Positions 7,237-14,732 are shown, counted from the first letter of the stretch. The stretch is DNA of 25,562 bases from Thermoleophilia bacterium (GCA_025928435.1 JAICJM010000040.1:1-25562), one strand, 5' to 3'. The notes: generated by a model not told the origin, from the letters alone. Made by a program: numbers and translations.

Positions 7237-8220
7237 TCACGGTGCCACCGATCCGTCCGCCCCCAGCCGCGACACCGACTCGACGCCCTCGTAGACGACC
7301 GCGCAGACCGACGTCTCGACCACGCCGCCCGGATCGAGCACGCGGGCGCGGCCGGCCTCGACGGCCTCGGCGAGCGGGCTGGGGTAGCCCGTCCACGGCT
7401 CGCAGATCGCGTGGTAGTAGCCGCGCCAGCCGCCGTACACCATCCACAGCCACACGACCGGGAAGACCTCGCGGTCGAAGGTGAGGCCGAAACCGCGCCG
7501 CGCGGCCGTGTCGGTGGTCGCGACCCAGCCCTCGCGCAGCTCGGTCAGGTAGTGGAGCGCGAAGCAGCCCGCGCCCGGCCCCAGCGCCCGGCGCACGTCG
7601 AGCCCGTCGAAGTCCGGCCAGGCGTAGCGGTCGCCCTTCACCCCGAGCGTGCCGCCGCCGTTCTCGTCCACCTCCGCCTGCGCCGCCGGCACGTCGAAGC
7701 GGTGCGCCGGCGAGATGGCCGCGACCGGGTGCAGGCCCCAGTTGTAGTCGAACGGCATCGTGCCGGCGTTCTCGAGCCGGTAGTCGATGCGCAGCACCGG
7801 CTCGTCGCCGTCGAGCACGAGCCGGCGCGTCCAGCGGGCGGGCGTGATCGGGGTCTGCAGGACGAGCTCGACTTCGCACGCGTCCGGCCCGTCGCGGACG
7901 ACGCGGTGCTCGGCCTTCGTCGTCCAGAGCTCGCCCATGTAGGGCAGCATGTCGCCGTAGCGGTTGGGCGACGGGGCGCCACCGGGGAAGGCCTCGTCCC
8001 ATCCGCCGGGCCAGTGGTCGTCGAAGTTCGCGTGCAGCTCGGCCCGGTGCGGCTCCACCCGGGGCGAGTGCCACAGGAGGTCGCGGTCGCCGCGCTTGTC
8101 GACCAGGCGCAGGATCTTCCCGCCCAGCTCCGGCACGACGTCGACCGCCAGGCGCGCGTTCTCGAGCCGGATCACGCGCAGGCCGTTGTAGGCCCAGCGG
8201 TCGTCGACGCGGGCGCCCAT
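7237..8220 (-). CDS. Galactose-mutarotase-like (aldose 1-epimerase superfamily) protein
   Basis: 327 aa from ATG 8220, which overlaps the SDR stop as TGATG. The protein is beta-rich with an N-terminal block LENARLAVDVVPELGGKI followed by DLLWHSPR and WPGGWDEAFPGG, and a central DYRLENAGTMPFDYNWGLHP. These resemble the supersandwich fold of aldose epimerases and related carbohydrate-binding proteins (NVVPELGG.I and the H..LG.HP region). The likely role is interconversion of sugar anomers, supplying the anomer used by the sugar dehydrogenase encoded just upstream. It belongs to the lacI-SDR-mutarotase operon. A purely carbohydrate-binding role cannot be excluded, since the assignment to a catalytic subfamily is uncertain. 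Confidence 0.7.
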   Translation of the reverse strand: MGARVDDRWAYNGLRVIRLENARLAVDVVPELGGKILRLVDKRGDRDLLWHSPRVEPHRAELHANFDDHWPGGWDEAFPGGAPSPNRYGDMLPYMGELWTTKAEHRVVRDGPDACEVELVLQTPITPARWTRRLVLDGDEPVLRIDYRLENAGTMPFDYNWGLHPVAAISPAHRFDVPAAQAEVDENGGGTLGVKGDRYAWPDFDGLDVRRALGPGAGCFALHYLTELREGWVATTDTAARRGFGLTFDREVFPVVWLWMVYGGWRGYYHAICEPWTGYPSPLAEAVEAGRARVLDPGGVVETSVCAVVYEGVESVSRLGADGSVAP

Positions 8221-8990
8221 CAGTAGCACGTGGCCAGCAGGCCACCGTCGACGACGAGCGGCTGGCCGCTCATGAACGATGCGTCCTCGCCCGCGAGGAA
8301 CACGACCGCGCGGGCGATCTCGCGCGGCGCGGCGATCCGCTCGAGCGGGTACTCGGCGCTCACCTCAGCCCGCAGCGCGGCCGGGTCCTCGGCGGTGTCG
8401 AAGTAGGCCTGGACGAGCGGCGTGTCGATGTCGCCGGGGCAGACCGCGTTGCAGCGGATGCCGTCGCGGCCGTACTGGACTGCGGTCGCCCGGGTGATCC
8501 CGAGCACCCCGCCCTTGGCGGCGCAGTACGCGGCCAGGATGCCGTCGCCGACGAGCCCGAGGATGGACGCGATGTTGACGATGGCGCCGCCGCCGGCGGG
8601 GCGCATCGCGCGGACGGCGTGCTTGCAGCCGAAGAAGACGCCCTTCAGGTTCACCCCCAGGATGCGGTCGAGCTGCTCCTCGGTGGTCTCGGCCAGCTCC
8701 TGCTCGATCTGGACGGCCGCGTTGTTCACCATCACGTGCAGGCGGCCGTGGCGCGCGACCGCGGCGGCGATCAGCGCCTCCACCTCGGCCTCGCGCGAGA
8801 CGTCGGCGTGGAGGTAGGTGCCGATGCCGTCCATCGTGGCCTCGCCCGCGGAGTCGTTCACGTCGCAGCCGACCACGAGCGCGCCCTCGAAGGCGAACTC
8901 GCGCGCGATCGCCTGGCCGAGGCCGGAGCCCACGCCCGTGACGACCGCGCATCGCCCTTCGAGCGACCGCCGTATCTGCTCAGTTGCCAT
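8220..8990 (-). CDS. SDR-family NAD-dependent dehydrogenase (copy A)
   Basis: 256 aa, classical SDR length. The cofactor motif TGVGSGLG is at residues 18-25, D42 at the end of strand 2 favours NAD+ over NADP+, NNAA is at 88-91, and the catalytic residues are S141, Y154 and K158 (YCAAK). It starts at ATG 8990 with GAGGAGG 9 nt upstream. It sits 31 nt after lacI and overlaps the mutarotase-like gene. It is clearly paralogous to the SDR at 10136-10906: both are 256 aa and share GRDGIRCN, CPG-x-ID and related blocks. Probable role: oxidation of a sugar to its lactone or of a sugar acid, by context. Confidence 0.88.
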   Translation of the reverse strand: MATEQIRRSLEGRCAVVTGVGSGLGQAIAREFAFEGALVVGCDVNDSAGEATMDGIGTYLHADVSREAEVEALIAAAVARHGRLHVMVNNAAVQIEQELAETTEEQLDRILGVNLKGVFFGCKHAVRAMRPAGGGAIVNIASILGLVGDGILAAYCAAKGGVLGITRATAVQYGRDGIRCNAVCPGDIDTPLVQAYFDTAEDPAALRAEVSAEYPLERIAAPREIARAVVFLAGEDASFMSGQPLVVDGGLLATCY

Positions 8991-9021
8991 GCGCCTCGAC
9001 CTCCTCGGGGATGCTCATGCG

Positions 9022-10062
9022 TCAGGCCGAGCCGCGCAGGCGCAGCTCGACGGGAAGGGTCACCTGCGGCTGCGCGTCCGCCTCGCCGTCGAGGTGCTCG
9101 ATCAGGAGCTGCGCGGCCGTCCGGCCGATCTCGTAGCCGGGCACGTGCACCGTCGTCAGCGGCGGCTCGACGAACTCGGCGAACGCGAAGTCGTTGAACC
9201 CGGTCACCGCCAGGTCGTCCGGCACCCGCAGGCCGCGCGCGCGGGCCTGGCGCATGACGCCGATCGCGAGCAGGTCGTTGCCGCCCATGACCGCGGTCGG
9301 CGGCTCGGGCAGGTTGAGCAGCCGGTCGACCATCGTCCCGGCGTCGGCCGCGTCCCAGATGCCCTCGAAGAGCTCGAAGTCGGGGTTTCGCTCGAGGCCG
9401 GCGGCGGAGAGCGCCTCGCAGTAGCCGAGGTGGCGCTGCTCGACCATCGGCCACGGCTGGCGGGCGGCGATGAATGCGATGCGGGTGTGGCCGGCGGCGA
9501 TCAGGTGGTCGGCCAGGCGGCGGGCGCCGTCGCGGTTGTCGGCCGTGACCGACATGTGCGCGCCGTCCTCGGGGCCGGCCTCCTCGAGCACGACCGTGGG
9601 CACCCCGAGCTCGGCCGCCCGGGCGGGGTACCAGCGCCGCTGCTCCGGCGGGCCGGACAGGAAGAGCAGCACGCCGTCGACCCGCGACTCGAGCACCGGC
9701 CGCAGCAGCCCGCGGTCGGGCGGGCCGGGCAGGCCGGCATGGATCAGCACGCTGTAGCCACGGTCGCGGGCGACGTCGCCGACGCCGGCGATCACCTGGT
9801 CGGTCATCGGATCGGCCAGGTAGCGAGCGCCCTCGTCGAGCAGCAGGAACCCGATCGTCGTCGTGCGCGCGGAGCGCAGGCTGCGGGCGGTCAGGTTGGG
9901 GTGGTAGCCGAGCTGCTCCATCGCGCCCTCGATCCGCAGGCGCGTCTCATCGGACATCTGCCGCAGGCGGTTGTTCACGAGGTTGGAGACCGTCTGGGCG
10001 GACACGCCCGCGTGCTCGGCGACGTCGCGCATGGTCGGGCGTTTGCCGGACGTGCTCCTCAC
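9022..10062 (-). CDS. LacI-family transcriptional regulator, likely local repressor
   Basis: 346 aa from GTG 10062. The N-terminal helix-turn-helix is PTMRDVAEHAGVSAQTVSNL (about residues 9-28), followed by the hinge region (GYHPNLTARSLRSARTTTIGF). The rest is a periplasmic-binding-protein-like sensor domain with typical blocks GVLLFLSGP, HTRIAFIAA, TAVMGGNDLLAIGVM and DLAVTGFND. LacI regulators bind short palindromes and are usually released by a sugar or sugar-acid ligand. A TAAAGT -10 box (10076-10071) lies 8 nt before the GTG, so the gene is probably leaderless. A degenerate copy of the shared operator lies immediately upstream (10078-10089), consistent with autoregulation. An ATG at 10032 would remove the residues before the HTH and is less likely. 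Confidence 0.92.
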   Translation of the reverse strand: MRSTSGKRPTMRDVAEHAGVSAQTVSNLVNNRLRQMSDETRLRIEGAMEQLGYHPNLTARSLRSARTTTIGFLLLDEGARYLADPMTDQVIAGVGDVARDRGYSVLIHAGLPGPPDRGLLRPVLESRVDGVLLFLSGPPEQRRWYPARAAELGVPTVVLEEAGPEDGAHMSVTADNRDGARRLADHLIAAGHTRIAFIAARQPWPMVEQRHLGYCEALSAAGLERNPDFELFEGIWDAADAGTMVDRLLNLPEPPTAVMGGNDLLAIGVMRQARARGLRVPDDLAVTGFNDFAFAEFVEPPLTTVHVPGYEIGRTAAQLLIEHLDGEADAQPQVTLPVELRLRGSA

Positions 10063-10070
10063 GGTTGGCC

Positions 10071-10076
10071 ACTTTA
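10071..10076 (-). promoter_or_regulatory. Candidate -10 box of lacI
   Basis: TAAAGT on the minus strand, 8 nt before GTG 10062; the spacing suggests a leaderless message. No good -35 is found at 16-18 bp; the degenerate operator lies just upstream of this box. Confidence 0.4.
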
Positions 10077-10077
10077 C

Positions 10078-10089
10078 TTGATCGTGAAA
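10078..10089. promoter_or_regulatory. Degenerate LacI-type operator, site 2 (TTGATCGTGAAA)
   Basis: Matches ten of twelve positions of TTGATCGTTCAA, with the left half intact. It is also preceded by TTTAC exactly as at site 3 (11838). It lies between the divergent lacI and SDR copy B genes and could give weak autoregulation of both units. Confidence 0.5.
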
Positions 10090-10135
10090 GTGACGGAGTA
10101 TTCGCCCCGAAGAGAACCCGACGGAGGGAGCGATC

Positions 10136-10906
10136 GTGCGGATGGAAGGCAAGGTCAGCGTGGTCACCGGGGCGGGGACCGGGATCGGCCGGGCGGTCGC
10201 GCAGCGGTTCGCGGCCGAGGGGGCGCTCACCCTGTGCGCCGACATCGACGGCGACGCCGCCGAGGCGACGGCCGAGGCGATCGCCGCCGCCGGTGGCCGG
10301 GCCGAGGGGCACCGCTGTGACGTGTCCGACGCCGGACAGGTCGAGGCGGTGATGGCCGCCGCCGAGCGCCACGGCGGGCCGCACGCGATCGTGTCCAACG
10401 CGGCCATCCAGTACGAGCGCACGCTCGAGGACACGCCGCCGGACGACTGGGACAGGGTGCTCGGCGTGAACCTGCGCGGCGTCTACCTGTGCGCACGGGC
10501 GGCCATCCCCCGCATGCGCAAGCTGGGCGGCGGCTCGATCGTGAACATGGCCTCGGTGAACGGATTCTGGGTCGAGCCGGCCCTGGCCGCGTACTGCACC
10601 GCGAAGGGCGGCGTCATCAACCTGACCCGGGCGATCGCGCTGGAGAACGGCCGTGACGGCATCCGCTGCAACTGCATCTGCCCCGGCTACATCGACACCG
10701 GCATGGCCCAGCGCTACTTCGAAATCCAGGACGACCCGGCCGCCGCCCGCGAGGAGGCGGGCCGTCTGCATGCGCTCGGACGCATCGGGCAGCCGGAGGA
10801 GGTGGCGGCGATGGCCCTCTTCCTGGCGTCGGACGAGGCCGGGTTCTGCACGGCGGGCGCCTTCGTCGTCGACGGCGGCCTGAGCGCGGGAGTGCCGACG
10901 ACCTAG
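10136..10906 (+). CDS. SDR-family NAD-dependent dehydrogenase (copy B)
   Basis: 256 aa from GTG 10136, preceded by GGAGGG at 7-nt spacing; ATG 10142 is an alternative two codons in. The cofactor motif TGAGTGIG is at residues 11-18 and D36 favours NAD+. The catalytic residues are S140, Y153 and K157 (YCTAK). The usual NNAG/NNAA motif reads SNAA (87-90), a mild variation. It is divergent from lacI and paralogous to copy A. The two may oxidise different intermediates of one pathway, such as the free sugar and a keto-deoxy acid. The stop TAG (10904-10906) overlaps that of the convergent gene. Confidence 0.88.
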   Translation: MRMEGKVSVVTGAGTGIGRAVAQRFAAEGALTLCADIDGDAAEATAEAIAAAGGRAEGHRCDVSDAGQVEAVMAAAERHGGPHAIVSNAAIQYERTLEDTPPDDWDRVLGVNLRGVYLCARAAIPRMRKLGGGSIVNMASVNGFWVEPALAAYCTAKGGVINLTRAIALENGRDGIRCNCICPGYIDTGMAQRYFEIQDDPAAAREEAGRLHALGRIGQPEEVAAMALFLASDEAGFCTAGAFVVDGGLSAGVPTT

Positions 10907-11814
10907 ACCAGCTCGGGAGCCAGGTCGCGCAGGAGCCGCTCGGCCAGCGCGGCCCGGCGCACCTTCTCGCGCGCCTGCGAGACGGCGACGTCCTCGAGGT
11001 GGCCGCCGGTCGGGTAGACCGACCTCGCGTTGCGCAGCCCGAATTTCAGGTGCACAGGCGCGGCGGCGCGGACGATCTCGGGCACGTCGTAGGTGCGGAC
11101 GAAGCCGCCCAGGTCGTCGGGCGCCTCGATGTAGAGGTCGAGCGGGAGCTCGGTCACCCGCCGCATCGCCGCCAGCATGCCCACGCCGAGGTCGGTGGCG
11201 ACGTTGATCGTGTCGGCGCCGATCCGGTCGTAGAGCGAGGCGGTGGCCGGGTTGGCGGCGCACATGACCGCCGACGTCTTGAAGCGCAGGTCGGACGGGA
11301 GGTCGCCCGCCGCCCGCAGCCGCGCGAGGACGTCCAGGACGCCGATGTCGCCGACAAGCAGGCTGCGGATCCCGTGCGCGCAGGCGCGGTCGGCCTCCGC
11401 GAGGCAGGCCTCGACCGCCTCCGGCCCACGGGCGACGCCCGCGGCGGCCTCGTTCACGAGCGCCTGGCCGCCCGGATCCCAGCTCCCGCGCGGCCCCAGG
11501 AACAGGCACACCTCGACGTCGCGTTCACGCCCGATCGCGGCCATATCGTCGAGCTCGGCGTCCGAGAGCATCATCACGCCCGAGCCCTGGGAGACGCGGT
11601 GGATGCGCACGCCCTGGGCGTCGGCCTCCTCGAGCACGCCGCGCAGGACGACCGGGCCCTCCACGCTCGCGATCTCGAAGTGGCGGCGGTCGCCGTCCGG
11701 GAAGCGCCCTTCCGACTCGGGCCAGGGGCGCGCCGGCGGCTCCAGCCCCACCGCCGCAAGCATCTTCGCGAGGCGCCCGCGGGGGCCGTCTGGGACGTCG
11801 GTCGGGCTGGGCAC
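10903..11814 (-). CDS. Uncharacterised probable TIM-barrel protein (U32-peptidase-like)
   Basis: 303 aa from GTG 11814. Alternating strand and helix segments suggest a barrel: EVCLFLGPRGSWD, IRSLLVGDIGVLDVLARLR, LRFKTSAVMCAANPATASLY, ADTINVATDLGVGMLAAMRR, LDLYIEAPDDLGGFVRTYDV and PVHLKFGLRNARSVYPTGG. The pattern recalls U32-type and related (alpha/beta)8 proteins, but no catalytic motif can be assigned. The GTG lies 6 nt after a TAGACT -10 box whose -35 (TTGAAC) is part of operator site 3, so the mRNA is probably leaderless and controlled with the rest of the locus. It may be a lyase, aldolase or ligand-binding enzyme of the pathway; this is guesswork. Confidence 0.75.
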   Translation of the reverse strand: MPSPTDVPDGPRGRLAKMLAAVGLEPPARPWPESEGRFPDGDRRHFEIASVEGPVVLRGVLEEADAQGVRIHRVSQGSGVMMLSDAELDDMAAIGRERDVEVCLFLGPRGSWDPGGQALVNEAAAGVARGPEAVEACLAEADRACAHGIRSLLVGDIGVLDVLARLRAAGDLPSDLRFKTSAVMCAANPATASLYDRIGADTINVATDLGVGMLAAMRRVTELPLDLYIEAPDDLGGFVRTYDVPEIVRAAAPVHLKFGLRNARSVYPTGGHLEDVAVSQAREKVRRAALAERLLRDLAPELV

Positions 11815-11824
11815 CGGGCCAGTC

Positions 11825-11830
11825 TAGTGT
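11825..11830 (+). promoter_or_regulatory. Candidate -10 box for the MBL-DgoD operon
   Basis: TAGTGT, 7 nt before operator site 3, overlaps the opposing -10 (TAGACT on the other strand) by two bases. No clear -35 exists 16-18 bp upstream. The predicted mRNA leader would be about 12 nt and consist of the operator. Confidence 0.35.
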
Positions 11831-11837
11831 GGTTTAC

Positions 11838-11849
11838 TTGATCGTTCAA
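11838..11849. promoter_or_regulatory. LacI-type operator, site 3 (TTGATCGTTCAA)
   Basis: Exact copy in the short divergent interval. Its last A is the A of ATG 11849 of the MBL gene, and its other end supplies the -35 of the opposing gene. One bound repressor could therefore control both directions. Confidence 0.75.
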
Positions 11850-12808
11850 TGTCCCTGACCGAGATCGCCGCGGGCACCTGGCGCTTCGAGTCCCTCGTCG
11901 GCCCCCGCAACATGTTCCAGTACCTGATCGCCGACGGCGACGAGGCGATCCTGGTCGACACCGGGACGACGGCGACGCCCCGCGACGTGATGGTGCCGGG
12001 CATGCGCAGCGCCGGGGTCGGCCCGGGCGCCGTGACGATGGTCGTCGTCACCCATCCCGACCTCGACCACCAGGGCGGGCTCGCGGGCCTGCGCGAGGTG
12101 CTCCCGAACGCCGTCGGCGCCTGCGGGTTCGCCGACCGGATGATGGTCGCCGAGCCCGAGCGGCTCCTGACCGACCGCTACGGGGCGTTCGAGGTCGAGC
12201 ACGACGTCGGCTACCCCGAGGCCGAGAAGGCGTGGATGCGTGAGAACTACGGCGCGCCCGCGACCGTCGAAGTGGGCCTCGCGGGCGGAGAGACGATCCG
12301 GGTCGGCGACCGCCGCCTGACCGCGCTGCACGCCCCCGGGCACTCGGCGGGCCACCTCGTGCTGCACGAGCCCGCGACCGGGATGCTGTTCAGCTCGGAC
12401 GCAGTCCATTGGCGCATGTGCCCGGCCGCCGACGGCTCCCCCGCTCTCGCACCGACGTACGAGGAGGTCGACGACTACCTCGAGACGATCGCCATGCTCG
12501 AGTCGCTCGCGACGAGCGAGCTGCACTCGGGCCACTGGCCGATCCGTTCCGGTTCCGAGATCGCCGACTTCATGGCCGAGAGCCGCGCGTTCGTCGAGCG
12601 GGTGGACTCGGCGCTCCAGGAGCGGCTGGAACGGCCGGCCACGCTGGCCGAGCTGTGCGCGCACGCCGACGAGCGCCTCGGCCCGTTCGGCTCGGACGCG
12701 ATCAACCTGATGTTCGTCGTCCACGGCCACGTGCGGCGGATGCTGCGGGCCGGGGCGGCCGAGATCGTGACCGCGGGCGAGCGGCCGCCGAGGTACCGCC
12801 GGCCGTGA
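11849..12808 (+). CDS. Metallo-beta-lactamase-fold hydrolase
   Basis: 319 aa from ATG 11849. The MBL signature is THPDLDHQGG (H69, D71, D73, H74): the usual second His of HxHxDH is Asp here. The other metal positions are APGHSAGH, FSSDAVHW and HSGHWPI. An all-helical C-terminal domain (about residues 235-310) follows, similar to the winged-helix region of many MBL hydrolases. Hydrolysis of an ester, lactone or thioester is likely; with a DgoD-like dehydratase overlapping it (GTGA), a lactonase role feeding that dehydratase is plausible but inferred. No Shine-Dalgarno precedes the ATG, which touches the operator. Confidence 0.85.
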   Translation: MSLTEIAAGTWRFESLVGPRNMFQYLIADGDEAILVDTGTTATPRDVMVPGMRSAGVGPGAVTMVVVTHPDLDHQGGLAGLREVLPNAVGACGFADRMMVAEPERLLTDRYGAFEVEHDVGYPEAEKAWMRENYGAPATVEVGLAGGETIRVGDRRLTALHAPGHSAGHLVLHEPATGMLFSSDAVHWRMCPAADGSPALAPTYEEVDDYLETIAMLESLATSELHSGHWPIRSGSEIADFMAESRAFVERVDSALQERLERPATLAELCAHADERLGPFGSDAINLMFVVHGHVRRMLRAGAAEIVTAGERPPRYRRP

Positions 12809-13968
12809 AGATCACCGCGCTCGACACGGTCGTCGTGAACGCCGAGATGCGCAACTGGGTGTTCGTGAAGGTCTCGACCGACGAGGGCATCGTCGGCTGG
12901 GGCGAGGCGACCGTGGAGTGGAAGACCCGCGCGGTCGTCGGCGGCATCGAGGACTACCGCACGCTGCTGGTCGGCGAGGATCCGCGCCGGATCGAGCACA
13001 TCTGGCAGATGATGTACCGGCAGCACTTCTTCCGCCCCGGGATGGTCGAGTGCTCGGCGATGAGCGGGATCGAGCACGCCTGCTGGGACATCACCGGCAA
13101 GGCGCTCGGCGTGCCGGTCTACCAGCTGCTCGGCGGCGCCGTCCGCGACACCGTGCGGCTGTACGACCACCTGGGCGGCGGGGAGATGCACTCGGTCTAC
13201 CACGCGCTCACGCCCGAGCAGGCGCGCGAGCGGACGCGCGAGTCGCTCGAGCTCGGGTTCGACGCGATCAAGCTCGAGGTGGTCATCCCCCGCACCGGCC
13301 GCCTGGACGGGGCGGCCGCGCTGCGGCACGCAGACGCGGTCATGGCCGCCGTGCGCGACGAGGCCGGCGACGACGTCGAGCTCATGGTCGACATGCACGG
13401 GCGCTGCTCGCCGATGATGGCGGCCCAGTACTTCACCGTGCTCGAGCCGTACCGGCCCTGGTTCTTCGAGGAGCCCTGCCCGCCCGAGCACCCGCAGGCG
13501 ATGGCCGAGCTGGCGCGGCGCACGACCGTGCCGATCGCGACCGGCGAGCGGCTGTGCACGCGATACCCGTTCGCGCACCTGCTCGAGATCGGCGCCTGCT
13601 CGGTGCTCCAGCCCGACGCCGTGCACTGCGGCGGAATCTCCGAGCTGCGCCGGATCGCCGCGATCGGCGAGACGTACCACGCGGCCCTCGCGCCCCACTC
13701 CTCGACCGGCCCGATCGGCCATGCAGCCTCGATGCACGTCGCCTTCGCGACGCCGAACTTCATCATCCAGGAGACGTGGCGGGCCGACGTCCCGTGGCGG
13801 TTCGAGGTGCTCTCGAAGACGCTGCCGTTCGAGGGCGGCACCGCCGAGCTCCCGACCGAGCCCGGCCTGGGCGTCGAGGTGGACGAGCGCGAGGCGGCCA
13901 AGCACCCGTTCCAGCAGGAGCCGCTGATGCGCTACTTCCACGACGACGGCTCGGTCGCCGACTGGTAA
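12805..13968 (+). CDS. Enolase-superfamily sugar-acid dehydratase (D-galactonate dehydratase-like)
   Basis: 387 aa from GTG 12805, which overlaps the MBL stop as GTGA. The three metal ligands are spaced as in the mandelate racemase/DgoD group: D196 (VDMHGR), E222 (FFEEP) and E248 (ATGERL). H198 in DMHGR and H298 in APHSSTGP match the acid/base histidines of galactonate/mannonate-type dehydratases. The N-terminal capping domain includes GIVGWGEATVE and a WDITGKALGVPVYQLLGG block. Expected reaction: Mg2+-dependent dehydration of an aldonate to a 2-keto-3-deoxy acid. It is the second, unrelated dehydratase family in the regulon, after the IlvD type. The exact stereochemistry of the substrate cannot be read. 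Confidence 0.88.
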   Translation: MKITALDTVVVNAEMRNWVFVKVSTDEGIVGWGEATVEWKTRAVVGGIEDYRTLLVGEDPRRIEHIWQMMYRQHFFRPGMVECSAMSGIEHACWDITGKALGVPVYQLLGGAVRDTVRLYDHLGGGEMHSVYHALTPEQARERTRESLELGFDAIKLEVVIPRTGRLDGAAALRHADAVMAAVRDEAGDDVELMVDMHGRCSPMMAAQYFTVLEPYRPWFFEEPCPPEHPQAMAELARRTTVPIATGERLCTRYPFAHLLEIGACSVLQPDAVHCGGISELRRIAAIGETYHAALAPHSSTGPIGHAASMHVAFATPNFIIQETWRADVPWRFEVLSKTLPFEGGTAELPTEPGLGVEVDEREAAKHPFQQEPLMRYFHDDGSVADW

Positions 13969-13977
13969 CCACCGAAT

Positions 13978-14009
13978 GGGGACAGTCCCCGCACGCGGGG
14001 ACTGTCCCC
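13978..14009. repeat. Perfect 14-bp hairpin, REP-like
   Basis: GGGGACAGTCCCCG, then a CACG loop, then CGGGGACTGTCCCC. Each arm is itself nearly palindromic. It lies 9 nt after the DgoD-like stop in a gene-free 179-nt stretch. No T-run follows, so it is less like an intrinsic terminator than a dispersed repetitive palindrome, although it may still stabilise or end the transcript. Confidence 0.65.
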
Positions 14010-14054
14010 GCTTGTGCCTCAGCCGCTGGGGACGGATGCCGGACGCGTTTCGCC

Positions 14055-14088
14055 TGGCGCTTCTGCGCCACAACCGGGGTCAGACCCG
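14055..14088. repeat. Second REP-like segment with small hairpins
   Basis: TGGCGC-TTCT-GCGCCA (14055-14070) is a 6-bp hairpin, followed by CGGGGTCAGACCCG (14075-14088), a near-palindrome related to the GGGGTCTGACCCC at 18234-18246. The remainder of 13969-14147 shows no gene. Confidence 0.45.
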
Positions 14089-14147
14089 AACGCCGTAGCG
14101 CTTGCCGGACCGGTGCCTGGCCCCGCGTGTCGCCGTGCACATCCAGA

Positions 14148-14732
14148 TCAGCCGAACGGGTGGCCGCGCCAGGGCGTCACGCTGATCCGGTCGACATACG
14201 TGCCGACCGAGTCGGAGATGCCACCGTCGGCGAGCTCGATCCGCGTGCTCGTGCGGATCGCGCGCACCTTGAACGCGTACATCTTCCAGTCGGTGTTCTT
14301 GAGCCCGCGGCCGTCGGCACTGATCCGGCCGACCACGAGCTTGCGCCAGCGGACGATCAGCAGGTTCTCGGCTGCGGACGTGCCGGGCCGGGGTGAGAAG
14401 TAGAGCTGGAGCCGGTAGAGGCGGCCGGGCCGGGTCCGCACCTTCTGCCAGATCCCGCTGGATGCGTCGGAGTCGAGCTCCACGAACTGGCGGCCGGCGA
14501 ACGGGTCGCCCGCCGCGTGGTTCTGGATCTCGATATCCGGGCCGAAGGCGAGGTGCCAGGCGGGGATCGCGGGAAACGGGTGCGTCGTGCCGGCCGGGAT
14601 CCGCGGGCGCTCGAAGCCGCCGTTCACCACCGCGTTCGGCAGCTTGGGCGGGTCGGCGGTCGCGCTCGCCGGGGCGAGGATGAGGGCCGCGACCGCGAGG
14701 GCAGCGCCGAGCATCGGACCGACACGAGCCAC
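14148..14732 (-). CDS. Secreted DUF642-like / carbohydrate-binding-type protein
   Basis: 194 aa from GTG 14732. A signal peptide is clear: a short basic start (MARVGP), hydrophobic core (MLGAALAVAALILAP) and a cleavage site near ASATA-DPP, residues 22-27. The mature part begins NAVVNGGFERP, has IPAWHLAFGPDIEIQNH and QFVELDSDASSGIWQKV, and ends with TYVDRISVTPW. These are hallmarks of the DUF642/galactose-binding-like beta-sandwich (NGGFE, IPGW, VELDS.....Q). It probably binds polysaccharide outside the cell; no catalytic residues are evident. It lies 42 nt after the metallophosphoesterase on the same strand, so it may be the distal gene of the transporter operon. Confidence 0.7.
   Translation of the reverse strand: MARVGPMLGAALAVAALILAPASATADPPKLPNAVVNGGFERPRIPAGTTHPFPAIPAWHLAFGPDIEIQNHAAGDPFAGRQFVELDSDASSGIWQKVRTRPGRLYRLQLYFSPRPGTSAAENLLIVRWRKLVVGRISADGRGLKNTDWKMYAFKVRAIRTSTRIELADGGISDSVGTYVDRISVTPWRGHPFG

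Larger units (their letters stand above)
11821..11849 (-). promoter_or_regulatory. Leaderless promoter for the 10903-11814 gene
   Basis: On the minus strand, -35 TTGAAC (11849-11844) and -10 TAGACT (11826-11821) have a 17-bp spacer; GTG 11814 follows 6 nt later. The -35 is the left half of the operator, so repressor binding would exclude RNA polymerase. Confidence 0.55.

Noticed and set aside
6347..8245. Single 632-aa protein joining a mutarotase-region frame with SMP-30
   Set aside because: The first two-thirds are antisense-like Arg-rich sequence over the real mutarotase-like gene. Only the part from TTG 7180 has family motifs, and a promoter with operator lies at that junction.
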